From NCBI GenBank assembly GCA_951640195.1, contig OX621172.1, forward strand, positions 1 through 64,000: a stretch of DNA of 64,000 nucleotides, given 5' to 3'. Made by a program: the position numbers and the translations under genes. Shown here piece by piece: positions 45,791 to 58,134 of this stretch. A model generated the notes under the pieces. That model was given only the letters and a program-made list of their open reading frames with translations, did no database searches and was not told the DNA's origin. This DNA comes from Porpolomopsis calyptriformis. Lineage: Eukaryota; Basidiomycota; Agaricomycetes; Agaricales; Hygrophoraceae. Numbering within the stretch: position 1 is the stretch's first letter; every line of letters begins with the position of its first letter.

Positions 45791-47655
45791 TACGGAGACT
45801 AGTGGCTCTGCAGTGGTAACCAGTGGCTCTATCCACTTGGGGTCAATTCCATTGAATTCCTACAGTCAAACAACCCCGAATTGACCCCCAGTAAGAGTCG
45901 GTTACTAGGGGGGGATGTTGAGTAATGTAATTACCTATTATAAGGGGGGGAGGAAGATTAGTGGCTCTACAGTGGCAACCAGTAACCCAATCGACTTGGG
46001 ATTGGTTCCATTGAATTCCTACAGCAGAATAACCCTGAATTGACCCCCAGTAAGAGTCAGTTACAAGGGGGGATGTTGAGCAATGTAATTACCTATTATA
46101 AGGGGAGAGGGAGGATAGTGGCTCTACAGTGGCCACCAGTCACCATATCAACTTGGGATTGGTTCCATTGAATTCGTACAGTGAAATAACTCTGAATTGA
46201 CCCCCAGTAAGAGTCAGTTACTAGGGGGGATGATGAGCAATAGTGGCTACCTCTTATAAGGGGGTAAGAGGAGACTAGTGGCTCTGCAGTGGTAACTAGT
46301 GGGTCTATCCACTTGGGGTCAATTCCATTGAATTCCTGCAGTCAAACAACTTCGAATTGACCCCCAGTAAGAGTCAGTTACTAGGGAGGGATGTTGAGTA
46401 ATGTAATTACCTATTATAAGGGGGGGAGGGAGACTAGTGGCTCTACAGTGGCAACCAGTCACCCAATCAACTTGGGATTGGTTCCATTGAATTCCTACAG
46501 CGGAATAACCCTGACTTGACCCCCAGTAAGAGTCAGTTACTAGGGGGGATGTTGAGCAATGTAATTACCTATTTTAAGGGGGAAGGAAGATTAGTGGCTC
46601 TACAGTGGCAACCAGTTGCCCAATCCACTTGGGATCGATTCCATTGGATTCCTACAGCGGATTAACCCCAAATTGGCCCCCAGTAAGAGTCAGTTACTAG
46701 GGGGGACAATGAGCAATAGTGGCTGCCTCTTATAAGGGGTAAGAGGAGACTAGTGGCTCTGCAGTGGTAACCAGTGGCTCTATCCACTTGGGGTCAATTC
46801 CATTGAATTCCTACAGTCAGACAACCCCGAATTGACCCCCAGTAAGAGTCAGTTACTAGGAGGGGATGTTGAGCAATCATGGTTACCTATTATAAGGGGG
46901 AGGGAGACTAGTGGCTCTACAGTGGCAACCAGTGACCCAATCAACTTGGGATTGGTTCCATTATATTCCTACAGTAAAACAACCCTGAATTAACCCCCAG
47001 TAAGAGTCAGTTACTAGGGGGGATGTTGAGCAATGTAATTACCTATTTTAAGGGGGAAGGAAGACTAGTGGCTCTACAGTGGCAACCAGTTGCCCAATCC
47101 ACTTGGGATTGGTTCCATTGAATTCCTACAGTCAGACAACCCCGAATTGACCCCCAGTAAGAGTCAGTTACTAGGAGGGGATGTTGAGCAATCATGGTTG
47201 CCTATTATAAGGGGGAGGGAGACTAGTGGCTCTACAGTGGCAACCAGTTGCCAAATCCACTTGGGATCAATTCCATTGGATTTCTACAGCAGCTTAACCC
47301 CGAATTGGCCCCCAGTAAGAGTCAGTTACTAGGGGGGATGATGAGCAATAGTGGCTGCCTCTTATAAGGGGGTAAGAGGAGACTAGTGGCTCTGCAGTGG
47401 TAACCAGTGGCTCTATCCACTTGGGGTCAATTCCATTGAATTCCTACAGTTGATTAACCCCGAATTGACCCCTGGTAAGAGTCAGTTACTAGGGGGGGAT
47501 GTTGAGCAATCACAGTTGCCTATTGCAAAGGGTAGGGTAAGACTAGTGGCTCTGCAGCAGCAACCAGTGGTCCTATCCACTCGGGGTTAATTCCATTGAA
47601 TTCCTGCACCCAAATAACCCCGAATTGACCCCCAGTAAGAGTCAGTTGCAAGGGG
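45790..47655 (+). repeat. ~159-bp tandem array B
   Basis: About twelve direct units phased on TAGTGGCTCT[GA]CAGTGG near 45800, 45958, 46116, 46278, 46436, 46592, 46750, 46909, 47067, 47224, 47384 and 47543. Each contains ATTCCATTGAATTCCTACAG and GACCCCCAGTAAGAGTCAG. Non-coding. Confidence 0.92.
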
Positions 47656-47658
47656 GGT

Positions 47659-48076
47659 AAAGGGTGATTCAGCTGCTTGCTCCTCGTGCCCCCTCTAACG
47701 CGGTACTCTGGAGGGACGAAACACCTCCTAGCGTGGCAACCAGGAAGTTCCAAGCGAAAAAAAAATCCTCTTGGTGATCGGGAGAGTGAGGGCTATCTAA
47801 TGGCCTTCTCAGTGAGTAGCGCTTTTGACCTAAAGTTACTGGGCACCCCAGTAAGCCGATAATATAGTTAGGGTGATTCAGCTGCTTGCTCCTCGTGCCC
47901 CCTCTAACGCGGTACTCTGGAGGGACGAAACACCTCCTAGCGCGGCAACCAGGAAGTTCCAAGCGAAAAAAAAATCCTCTTGGTGATCGGGAGAGTGAGG
48001 GCTATCTAATGGCCTTCTCAGTGAGTAGCGCTTTTGACCTAAAGTTACTGGGCACCCCAGTAAGCCGATAATATAG
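47659..48076 (+). repeat. 209-bp tandem duplication
   Basis: Two copies (47659-47867 and 47868-48076) differ by about one base (GCGTGGCAACC against GCGCGGCAACC), implying a recent event. Each has an A9 run and the GCACCCCAGTAAGCC motif. 48077-48412 continues with C-tract-rich sequence in which GCTTAACTGAGG(T/C)AGCCAAATGG occurs twice. Confidence 0.93.
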
Positions 48077-48412
48077 TTAGGTGCTTAGTTAACAGCGGTT
48101 TTAATGCAAGTTTTCCCCCCCCCTCTAAAAAAACTTTTCAGGTGGAAGCTTAACTGAGGTAGCCAAATGGATTGCGTGGCCCTCCCGCACCCCCCCAGGT
48201 ACTTTACAACTAGCGGTTTCATCGAAAGTTTCTCGCCCCCCCCCCAGAAACTTTGAAACTAAAGAAGCAGTGGTAACTCAGCAATCCGGATAGTGAGAGC
48301 TTAACTGAGGCAGCCAAATGGATCGCGCACCCCTCCCGCACCCCCCCAGGTCTATTAGAACTAGCGCTTTTGACCTAAAGTTTCTTGGTACCCGAGAAAC
48401 CGTATAATATAG

Positions 48413-50640
48413 TTAGGTATACCCCCCCCTACCTCCTGTATACTTCTTGCGGCACCCCAGTCTATCTACACATGATGATTGGACTATTCCCAATGTTTGT
48501 AACACAGGTGCTATTGATTGAACATGAAATCCTGATGCTCAGAGAGCTCTGTGATAAGTTAGAGATATACCCCCCTATACCCCTTATATAGCTTATTGCA
48601 GTGCCTCATTCTGTCCATATATTGTCATTCCGAGCATCTGTAACACTGGTGCTATTGATTGAACATGAAATTGTGATGTTTAAAGAGGTCTGTGATAAGT
48701 TGGAGATATACTCCCCCATACCCCTTATATAGCTTATTGCAGTACCTCATTCTGACCATATATTGTTATTCCGAGCATCTATAACACTGGTGCTATTGAT
48801 TGAACATGAAATTGTGATGTTTAAAGAGGTCTGTGATAAGTTGGAGATATACTCCCTCATACCCTTTATATACCTTATTGGAGTGCCTTATTCTACCCAT
48901 ATATTGTTATTCCGAGCATCTATGACACTAGTGCTATTGATTGAACATGAAATTATGATGTTTAAAGATGTCTGTAATAAGTTGGAGATATACCCCCCCA
49001 TACCCCTTATATAACTGATTGCGGTACCCCAAATGGTCTATAACTTAGGATTTTTGTATTCCCCACCTCTATGACACTGGGGCTATTGATTGAATATAAA
49101 ACCCAGGTTTTTAAAGACCTCTGTAATAAGTTGGAGATATACCCCCCCATACCCCTTATATAGCTTATTGCGGTACCTTATTCTGCCTATACATCAGGAT
49201 TTTGTTATTCCGAGCCTCTATGACACTACTGCTATCGATTGAACATGAAATCCTGATTTTTAAAGAGCTCTGTGATAAGTTGGAGATATACCCCCCCATA
49301 CCCCTTATATAGCTTATTGCGGTACCCCAAATGGTCTATAAATCAGGATTTTTGTATTCCCAGTATCTGTGACACTAGTGCTATCGATTGAACATAAAAT
49401 CCTGATTTTTAAAGAGCTCTGTGATAAGTTGGAGATATACCCCCCCATACCCCTTATATCACTGATTGCGGTACCCCAAATGGTCCATAAATCGGGATTT
49501 TTGTATTCCCCACCTCTATGACACTGGGGCTATCGATTGAATATGAAACCCCGATTTTTAGAGCAGTCTATAGCTACTTATACTTATGCCTCCTCCTAAA
49601 ACCTTACTATCTTCCACCACGACATACCAAATGCTCTAAAAATCGGAATTTTCTGTGGGCCCACCATTAGTTCACTGTGCCTATCGAATGGACATGAAAT
49701 TGTGATTTATAGAGTGCAATACAATAGCTGGGCTGCATAATGGTATAAATGGAGTGTTTTACATATATCTCAAGAATGGGACCACCGATTGTTTAATTTA
49801 TGGCTTAAACTGATTGTATTGGGATGCCCTAACGATCCCCCAAAGAATTTTGAATTAATTTTGTGCCAGCATTTTGGTCATTTTGTTGATAATGGGTCCC
49901 TGAAGTTCTATCTCCTTCAGTTTACTAGTAGTGCTTCTAATTCCTTGGTGAAGTATAATACAGCCAAGAAAGTGCTGCTAATAAAGGTTTCACTTATTGC
50001 AACTAAAAATAATATATTAATATGATCCTCACCCTGACTAACTAATAACTTGAATCGTAACCAGCTAACTGTTACCTTTTAACTAAAACAGTTAATTAAA
50101 ACCTTATTTGCATAATGGTTTGTCTGAGTTGGTCTACATAAGGGCCTGTCTGACTGGTTTGCATGACTGCTGCATCTGCATCTTCTTCTTACTATACCAT
50201 ATCCTTTACGGAGACTAGTGGCTCTGCAGTGGTAACCAGTGGCTCTATCCACTTGGGGTCAATTCCATTGAATTCCTACAGTCAAACAACCCCGAATTGA
50301 CCCCCAGTAAGAGTCGGTTACTAGGGGGGGATGTTGAGTAATGTAATTACCTATTATAAGGGGGGGAGGAAGATTAGTGGCTCTACAGTGGCAACCAGTA
50401 ACCCAATCAACTTGGGATTGATTCCATTGAATTCCTACAGCAGAATAACCCTGAATTGACCCCCAGTAAGAGTCAGTTACAAGGGGGGATGTTGAGCAAT
50501 GTAATTACCTATTATAAGGGGAGAGGGAGGATAGTGGCTCTACAGTGGCCACCAGTCACCATATCAACTTGGGATTGGTTCCATTGAATTCCTACAGTGA
50601 AATAACTCTGAATTGACCCCCAGTAAGAGTTAGTTACAGG
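48413..50640 (+). repeat. Rearranged segmental duplication of 39.6-41.0 kb plus 45.5-46.2 kb
   Basis: 48413-49903 is nearly identical to 39560-41049. It then switches exactly after GGGTCCCTGA to sequence matching 45488-46220 (AGTTCTATCTCCTTCAG onward). The interval 41050-45487, with the SINE-like piece and GC-rich block, is absent. Near identity implies recent origin. Confidence 0.9.
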
Positions 50641-50779
50641 GGGGGGTGTTGAGTAATACTAGTTAGGAACAACAGAGGGTTAGGAGGTGTATGGGGTCTC
50701 TGACCCAGTCGCTCTGCTGAATTGTGCTGCCACTTTAAAAAACTGGCTGAGCTGTGAATTTATAGGCTGATCACTCTCG

Positions 50780-53700
50780 TCAACCATAGAAACACACCAA
50801 TATTATATCAAACGGCTTATTCCGACACACCCTCGCCTTAAACACATCCAGCGCCAAACTCCCATTCTCAGCAATCTCTACAGTGTGTCCATATTTCTCC
50901 AAGATCTTTACTGCCAACTTCTGGTTCACCAAATTGTCCTCGGCGAGCAAGATGTCGAACACGATGTTATTAGGTACAGAGACTGGGCTGACAGTGTTCG
51001 ATTCGAGTGCAGAGATCAGGGCTGAAGACAAGTCTTGCCCGCTCACAGGAGTAGTGAGTTGCGAACTGATGCTGTTGTCTAGGCACCATTTGACTGGATC
51101 GCGCATAAGAAGATGGTCCGTCAGTCAAACTGTCACTTCTAGAGCCAATAAAAGCTCACGGTTCAGACGAGGCATGGATGGGGCTAGTAGTACGATCGGG
51201 ATATATCTCAGATGCTCATACTCTCGTATACACTCCGTCTAAGGCACACTCAGTGAGCATGGGTGACCCCAACCAGCAGAAACACATACCACGTTGAGCG
51301 AGTCCAGTACGATCAATGCGTGGACAGCGATCCTTATCCGCGACGTCGCTGACTTCATGTACAATGAATGGTGTCAAATATAACTCCCGGATCCGATCTG
51401 AGACTCCCGTGGTGTCACGCACTGTATCCACAAACAAGATCGTACGCTTGTTGAAAGGTGCCATCTTCGCCAACGTGCTCTCCACCGAGGTCTGGCTGAC
51501 CTGTGATGTGATAGTGAAGAAGAATTTACTCCCTTTCGACACCTCACTCTCCACCCACATGTTGCCCTGCATCAACGACACCAACCTCTTCGAGATGGAA
51601 AGGCCCAAACCAGTACCCCCGTACTACCAAGTGAATGAGTTCTCGTAGCCCGCAAAAACAACCTGAATCGGTGTACTTACCCTCGTAGTAGACCCATCCG
51701 CCTGGCAGAATGTGTCAAATATCAAATTAAGCTTATCTTTGGCTATCCTAATCCCTGTGCCTGTGACACAAAATTCCAGAGTGACACTCTGGTCATCCCG
51801 GGCCAGCAGTCGCGTGCTCAAATTGACGTGACCCTTGCGAACCTTGGATGGTGGCGTAAACTTGATGGCATTCCCAACTAGATTGGTAATAACCTGTCGC
51901 AGCCTCAGGGAGTTGCCAATAAGGTGATCAGGAATGTCGGCTTCAATGTCGTAGGTAAGATCCAGATTATTCTGTGAGGCACGGACGACCAGCGTCTTGA
52001 GGATACCGAAAACGGTCTGGCGCAGAGAATAGGATACTGCCTCCATAGTCATACGACCCGCCTCAACTAGGGGTGGAAAGAAGACAATTCAGGAAGGGCA
52101 ACATACAATGAAGGGTAAATCGAGACATACTTTTCGATATATCAAGAATGTCGTCAATGATCAACAGAAGCGATCTCGCGAGACTATGAACCAACAAAAG
52201 GCTCTCCCGCTGCGATCGATTCAGGTCACTATCAAGCGTCAACTCTGTCATCCCAATAATCCCATTCATTGGGGTCCTAGTATCACCTTCGCATCAGAGC
52301 CAGAACTAAAACGAACGAAAGACAGACGGACCTGATCTCATGCGACATATTTGCCAAAAACTCACTCTTACTCCTATTGGCCAACTCAGCTGCCTCCCTC
52401 GCGGCGGTATTCTTTTGTATACTATCCCTCAAATTGTAAACCATTTGATTGATCTGCGTCTTGAGCGAGTCCATCTCCCCACTCGCCTCAACTGTGATGA
52501 ACCGTGTGAAATCGCCGTCCATGGCCGCCGCCGATATCTGCGCGAACCCGCGAACCTGAGTTGTCAAATTCCCCGCCATGGAATTCACAGATAATCTGCA
52601 GATTCAAATACCACCACGGAAGCCATTAGTAAACATACCACTTGGACCACAGGGACGGGCGTCGTACGTGATCTCCTGCCAAATACCCTGCACGTTCCCA
52701 ACCTCAGCCTGCTCTCCCAATTTCCCTTCTGTCCCGACCTCGCGCGCTACTTTCTTCACCTCAGCAGCGAATATCGCCAGTTGGTCAATCATGTCGTTTA
52801 TTGTGTTCACGAGGCTTAACATTTCGCCCGAGACTGACACACCAGTGATCTTCTGCGTGAGATCCCCACGAGCTACTGCGGTCTATATGAGCAGGGAATG
52901 CGCAAATGGGCTCATTAAAGACAATGATGGAATGCTCAAAGTGGGATGGATGTACGGTCGCAACGGCAATCGTCCGGACTTGCAAAGTGAGCTAGAGCAG
53001 AAAGAAAATGTCAGAATACGGTGCTAAAGAAACAAGAAAACACACATTGTTAGCCATAACATTCACGTTGTCTGTCAAGTCCTACCCAACAACATCAGTG
53101 CCCTCGTGAGAAACAAGAGGTAGGGTCCTCACCTTCCAAGTCCCACCGACATTCGTAACCCTGGCTTGCCCTCCTAATCGCCCTTCGGTCCCGACCTCCC
53201 TCGCCACACGTGTAACCTCATCAGCAAATAGGCTCAAAATCTCTGTCATCCCATTAACCGTCTCCTTCAGTCCCAAAATCTCACCCCTCACATCTACCTC
53301 GATCTTCTTCATCAAATCGCCTCCAGCAACGGCCTTGGTAACCTCTGCGATTGAGCGCACTTGATTCATCAAGTTCATCGCCATAAGGTTCACGTTGTCG
53401 GTGAGAACCTATGGGATAGAATGAGCGAGAAAAAAAAAAAGTCGCAGAACACAACACACCTTCCACGTCCTGTACATCCGGAACAAACGCCTGCCCACCT
53501 AAAATGCCCTCTGCCCCCACCTCTAGTGATACCCGAGTCACCTCCTTCGCGAGAGTCGACAGCTGGGCTACCATGGAATTCACAGTCATCTTCAGATCGA
53601 GCATCTCGCCCTGCACATCGACGTTCACAAGTTTCCGATGTCGCCCAGCGCCACGGCTTTCGTCACTTCTGAGATGGAACGCACTTGATCCGTTAAGTTG

Positions 53701-55457
53701 CTTGCCATTTTCTGGAGAAGGAAGGGGGCGTGTGTTTACAGAATCACAAGAAAGTAGAACAAACGCACATTAACATTCCTCGTCGGGTCGGCCCAAGTGC
53801 CCTGCACCCCTTCGACCCTAGCTTGACCACCGAGTATTCCCTGAGTCCCCACCTCGAGAGCAACCCTCGTAACCTCACTCGCAAATGCACTCAACTGGTC
53901 CACCATAGAATTGACAGTTCCTTTGAGCGTTGCCATCTCCCCCTCGACAAGTATCTCAATCTTCTGTGTAAGGTCGCCCTTGGCTACAGCGGTGGTGACA
54001 TGAGCAATCGAGCGAACTTGATCGGTTAAACTTGAGCACATTCGATTGACCTTTTATAAGAATGAGATAAGGCAACCGTACATCCGCTCAAAAACTCCAC
54101 TTACATTCCTGACAAGCTCGAACCAAACACCTTCCACGTCTGGAACATGCGCTTGCCCCCCGAGCTTCCCTTGACTGCCTACTTCCAGCGTCACCCTCGT
54201 CACTTCCGCCGCCAACGCACGGAGTCGCACGACCATACCGTTCACGGTGTTCTTCAAATCTAAGATCTCGCCGCGGGCATCCACTTCGATCTGCTTGGAC
54301 AAGTCTCCTAGTGCGACTGCCTTGGTGACTTTTGCAATCGACCGGACTTGACTAGTGAGATTAGCGGCAAGGTTGTTGACTACGCCTGTGAGTTCTCGCC
54401 AGGTTCCTTCGACGTCGAGGACAAGAGCTTGTCCCCCGAGTTTACTAAATAGTAATTCTGCATGGTGGCAAAAGATCACTCACCCTTCTGTGCCGACCTC
54501 TTGACTGACTCGAGTAACCTCCTTAGCGAACTGTCCCAATTTATCAACCTATGTACAATATAACGGTAGCGTACAATGGAATTATGATAGAGTAATTCGC
54601 ACCATAGTATTGATAACGTCTTTGAGTTGGACCATGACAACGCCCTGTACTGGCACGGTTATCTTCTGAGATAAGTCACCCCTAGCGACGGCGTTACAAA
54701 CACGAGCGACATCTTGGACTTGTGCATTGAACAACCGCAGCTCCTCGACGGCACTCATCCCGCTCTCGAACGCAACGGAAGACAAACCGACAAAAGGGTC
54801 GGTGTACACATGTCTCATGGTGGTGGTGTCGGTGGTGACCCTCCCGCAGGTCGGGCAGGTGGAGTGATGTCCATGGGAAGAGGCCGGCGCGGAGGCCGTT
54901 GTGGTGTAAAGGTATCGGGTGTGCTTGGTTGGGGCAAAGCTTGTGAGGTTTTCGAGGGAGATATGTTCCGGGCGGCCATTTGGGGGTGGACAGGGGATGG
55001 TGGATGGATGGTCGTCATCTCGTGGTTCCATTTCGACGTCCTGTTCGGTGGTGCCATTATTGTTGCTTGGATGGGACTCACCGTTGGCGATGATGTGATG
55101 ATAGATAGAATGCGGTGAAAGCTCGTTGGTGAAGGAGGGTATATCACCCACACTTCGTCTCTTTTTCGTATCTGTTCCGTTCAATTGCCAGCTCTCGGAC
55201 GCTTTAATGGAAGCAAGCGTGTCTTCTGCAGTGTACATCCGTCTCGCCATTGCACTGAGCGACCTGAGGATGATATCCATCTGTTTATCTGTGGGGCCAT
55301 CGTATCTGGGGATTGGAGCCTCCGAAGGACCAAGCTCATAGATGGATAAGAGAGTGACAAGATACGGGAGAAAGGTTGAAGACGATGGTGATTGATTGTC
55401 GACGATGTTGGTCATCGTCAACGACAGCGAGGAGGAGGAGGGTAATAAGCTCAACAC
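50780..55457 (-). pseudogene. Group III HAMP-repeat hybrid histidine kinase, receiver truncated
   Basis: A Nik1/Os-1-type osmosensing kinase on the minus strand, spread over about 14 exons. N-terminal region to about 54750, then seven HAMP-type units (each with AVA.GDL, a following LK.T(V/I)N.M and EVGT(E/Q)G..GGQA). Next come the phosphoacceptor box [17 protein letters not shown], the N box VGNAIKF and the [12 protein letters not shown] box. A degenerate first receiver-like segment precedes the start of a true receiver (ILLAEDNLVNQKLAVKIL). It breaks off at DIILV, where the acceptor Asp should be, and runs into repeat-flank sequence. The ATP-lid G1 box reads TGTGIRI instead of D-x-G-x-G, and a frameshift is needed near 51310. 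Normal family members sense osmotic stress and fungicides. This copy is probably inactive. Confidence 0.82.
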
Positions 55458-55490
55458 GTGCAGAACCGTTTCCTCATCTTATCTCTCACC

Positions 55491-55688
55491 ATGTCTTCCA
55501 ATTCCAAACCTCTCCTCAATGAACGCACAAAATCCTATGAATTCTTCGGTCCTCCGGGCGCCCTTTTCGTCACCCTCTCCGTCCCCTTCACAACCTACTT
55601 CCTCTACTTTGCCTGCTCGGAGCATTCAGGCGGTTGCCCACCCCGCCTCCCACTCGAGACACTCAAACACAGCCGGCCTTGGCTCTGA
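55491..55688 (+). pseudogene. N-terminal fragment of an ERG4/ERG24-family sterol reductase
   Basis: About 65 codons from ATG 55491. YEFFGPPGALFVTLSVPF followed by TTYFLYFACS matches the first transmembrane helix of delta(14)-sterol reductases (ergosterol synthesis, ER membrane). The frame then runs out at RPWL with no continuing exon, where about 400 more residues are expected. It starts only 33 bp from the histidine-kinase ATG, divergently. A truncated copy, not a working enzyme. Confidence 0.7.
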
Positions 55689-55719
55689 TTCTGCCCGTTT
55701 ATCGGACTGTACTTTTTGA

Positions 55720-57640
55720 ATAACTCGTATGACTTTGTGTACAGCTGCAGTTGACAACGAGGAAAAAAACAGGGGCAATTGTCTTTGAACCGGCTGCGCA
55801 ATGAGTTGGCCAAGAGGATGATACGGACCTCCAAGATGATCGTTAGATGATCCACCTTCTTCTCGTTCACGAATCCGGGGGAGGTCTGCAAGGCCCACAC
55901 CATAATCAGATCAACCAGACATCGTCCGATATTTGCATGCTTACCTCCATCTTCAGAGCGGCCAGAAAACGTACCGAGCTGCCATGTGATAATAGTACCC
56001 GGGATGCTGCAATGCATGACTCGCATTTATCCCAGCGTTGGCTTGGATGGTCAAAGGTACGGAAGAGCGTGAGGTGGAGGATAAGGATACAGGGGCGGGG
56101 AGATGAGATTGGATGGTGAGTGTGGATTGCGTGCCCTGCTCGAGTAATTCGGAAAAGACACGGTATCTGGAGTATCGAAAATACTGTTTGAAACTTGAGG
56201 AGTGACGAGGAAAGGATGATACGCAACTGTCTTACCATCCAGCTCCAAAACTCGTACGTCTCTTCACCAATCCCCCAACCACGCGAAAAGTCGGCAAAGT
56301 GGCGGACGTGGGTATTGTGATGCGAGAGCGCAAGCGTGTGCTCGTTATTATAAAGATAGAGCTTTGAGACCTGAGATCGGATGAGAATTTTCGAGGATGT
56401 TCTAAATTTTAGGCCGAGATTGCTAGATAGAGGGATTTACCTTCACGTTAATACAATCTGCAAGTACCTTGGCCTCCGCCCAACGTTTCGTGCGAGGTGG
56501 GAGAATCGCCGTGGAGCCAAACATGACAATAAGCATGGCGTATGCATCCTGGTAATGTCTGAACTCCGGTAAAGGGGGAAGAGAAGGAACAAGAAGATAA
56601 CACGTACTTGAGTGCAACCTCGTCTTCGCCTCGGAACTCTGCAAAGCATGCCATCTTGTACTCATAGCGCACAGTCCACCCCTCAGGACGTAGCGGCCTT
56701 GCTGTCCCAAGAGGTGAGTTTGAGATATGGCTAGATCCTGATTGTGTGTGGCGGATTCGTTTCCGGCATACACGTTTCGAGTGATTGGTGTAGTACTCCA
56801 GTGCGGGTTCGTACAAGGCCTGCTGCAAGCTACAATATGGTTTGTACTGATCGTTCGACAATAAAAACGCAAAGGTTTTGGTGACATGATAGGGAAACAG
56901 TGCACTTTCGTCGCATAATTGATGGTTGCAAATGAAAAGAGGCGTACCTCTGTATGAAATCACCGAGTTCTGACGGGCTTACTGGGCTCAGGACAAAGAG
57001 CGCCGCGCGTGACGCTCTGTCTCCGGATGTAAGTGAGACGTGCATCCAGTAACCGGTCGTCTATTGGCAATGAGGTGAATATATTGAAGAGAAGCAACAG
57101 GAACTCACCTGGCATGCGTCGTGTGGCAGTAAGAACAACTGTGAGCTTTATGCCACGCTCGCTTGTGCTCTTCTTGCGCCCGCTGAGAGTTCAGAGTCCT
57201 TACGCCGCTCCTCATCTGCCCTTTCGCGTTCTCGGTCTGGATCTGGCCGGTCAAGAGGTTGACGAGGAGTAACAGATGGTAGCTCAAATATACGAAGGAA
57301 AAGGACAAAGACGCTTGGTACCAGCGTAGTGTGCTTGCGGGTCCAGGTGGGCGATGGGGCCATCAGGGAAGGGGGGTGACGTTGGGGTCAGTGGGGACAA
57401 GGGGTGTGCCGTAAGGTACTGCGGGTCATCTGGGGTGAGTTTTCGCGGGGGGAAGCGAACGGACTTGTCAACGAATACGACATGGAAAGACTCGGACTTT
57501 TCAGGCTGATATTGCGGGCCTGCGAGTAAGGAGAGCATCACGAAGGCGATGGGTTAGAACTGTGAATTGATCCTGCTGTTTCTCTGAGGAAATATCCAGG
57601 CCAGCGACAAACATGACGGGAGCCAGCTGTGACCTACATG
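55720..57640 (-). pseudogene. TRAPPC11 (foie gras/Gryzun family) N-terminal half, frameshifted
   Basis: Minus-strand exons spell a TRAPP III subunit that acts in ER-Golgi transport and autophagy: LAPVMFVAGLDIS, FVDKSVRFPPRKL, HTTLVPSVFVLFLRIFE, ALFVLSPVSPSELGDFI, EPALEYYTNHSKR, VRYEYKMACFAEFRGEDEVA, RWAEAKVLADCIN, SKLYLYNNEHTLAL and HALQHPGYYYHMAA. The order is right and introns are canonical. But the frame shifts near 57350, 57185 and 57010, and the C-terminal Gryzun half is missing after about 55720. A decayed partial copy; the functional gene must lie elsewhere. Confidence 0.8.
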
Positions 57641-57719
57641 ATTGGAGTTGGTTCTTGACCATAGTAACAGATGAAGCATAAGAAATGGGTTGTATCATTT
57701 CACCACTTCAATGAAGCGG

Positions 57720-58020
57720 TGAATTGGGTCAGTAAACCAAGGGTTTATAATTCAATTATAAACACGAAGTCCAGCCCAAGGCCAGATAACACAAACACCA
57801 CTATTCCAGTGGTCCAAGCCCCAGGCTGCAAAAATAAGATATGACAGGAACAATTGGCAGTCCAAGCCAAGCCCGGATAATGCAAATACTAATCCAAGGG
57901 GGTCCAAGCCAAGCCCAGATAACCCAAAGGACGATTCCATATCACAAATTATATTGCGACACCCAGGAAATGAACCTGGAAGTGGTGTAAGGTGTATGAG
58001 GCAAGGGAAATGTTTCAATC
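57720..58020. repeat. Short diverged tandem repeat
   Basis: Three or four copies of GTCCAAGCC(AA)GCCC.GATAA.(G/A)CAAA at about 57770-57925, roughly 60-70 bp apart. A purine-rich AAAAGAAAAG stretch follows at 58028-58045. No gene. Confidence 0.6.
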
Positions 58021-58134
58021 TTTAGCAAAAGAAAAGAAAAGAAAGAAGGAATGAAGAAAAAATTCAGACTAAAAATTGCGTACTGCAAAAGAAAACAGTG
58101 AACAGTCAGGTCAAAGTGGTAAAATTGTGAACGT

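Noticed and set aside
47520..47962. Minus-strand frames of 77 and 97 aa sharing a C-terminal segment
   Set aside because: They follow the 209-bp tandem duplication and have no independent support.
48077..48412. Possible rRNA fragment (GCTTAACTGAGGCAGCCAAATGG)
   Set aside because: I could not match it to any conserved rRNA helix; treated as part of a local repeat.
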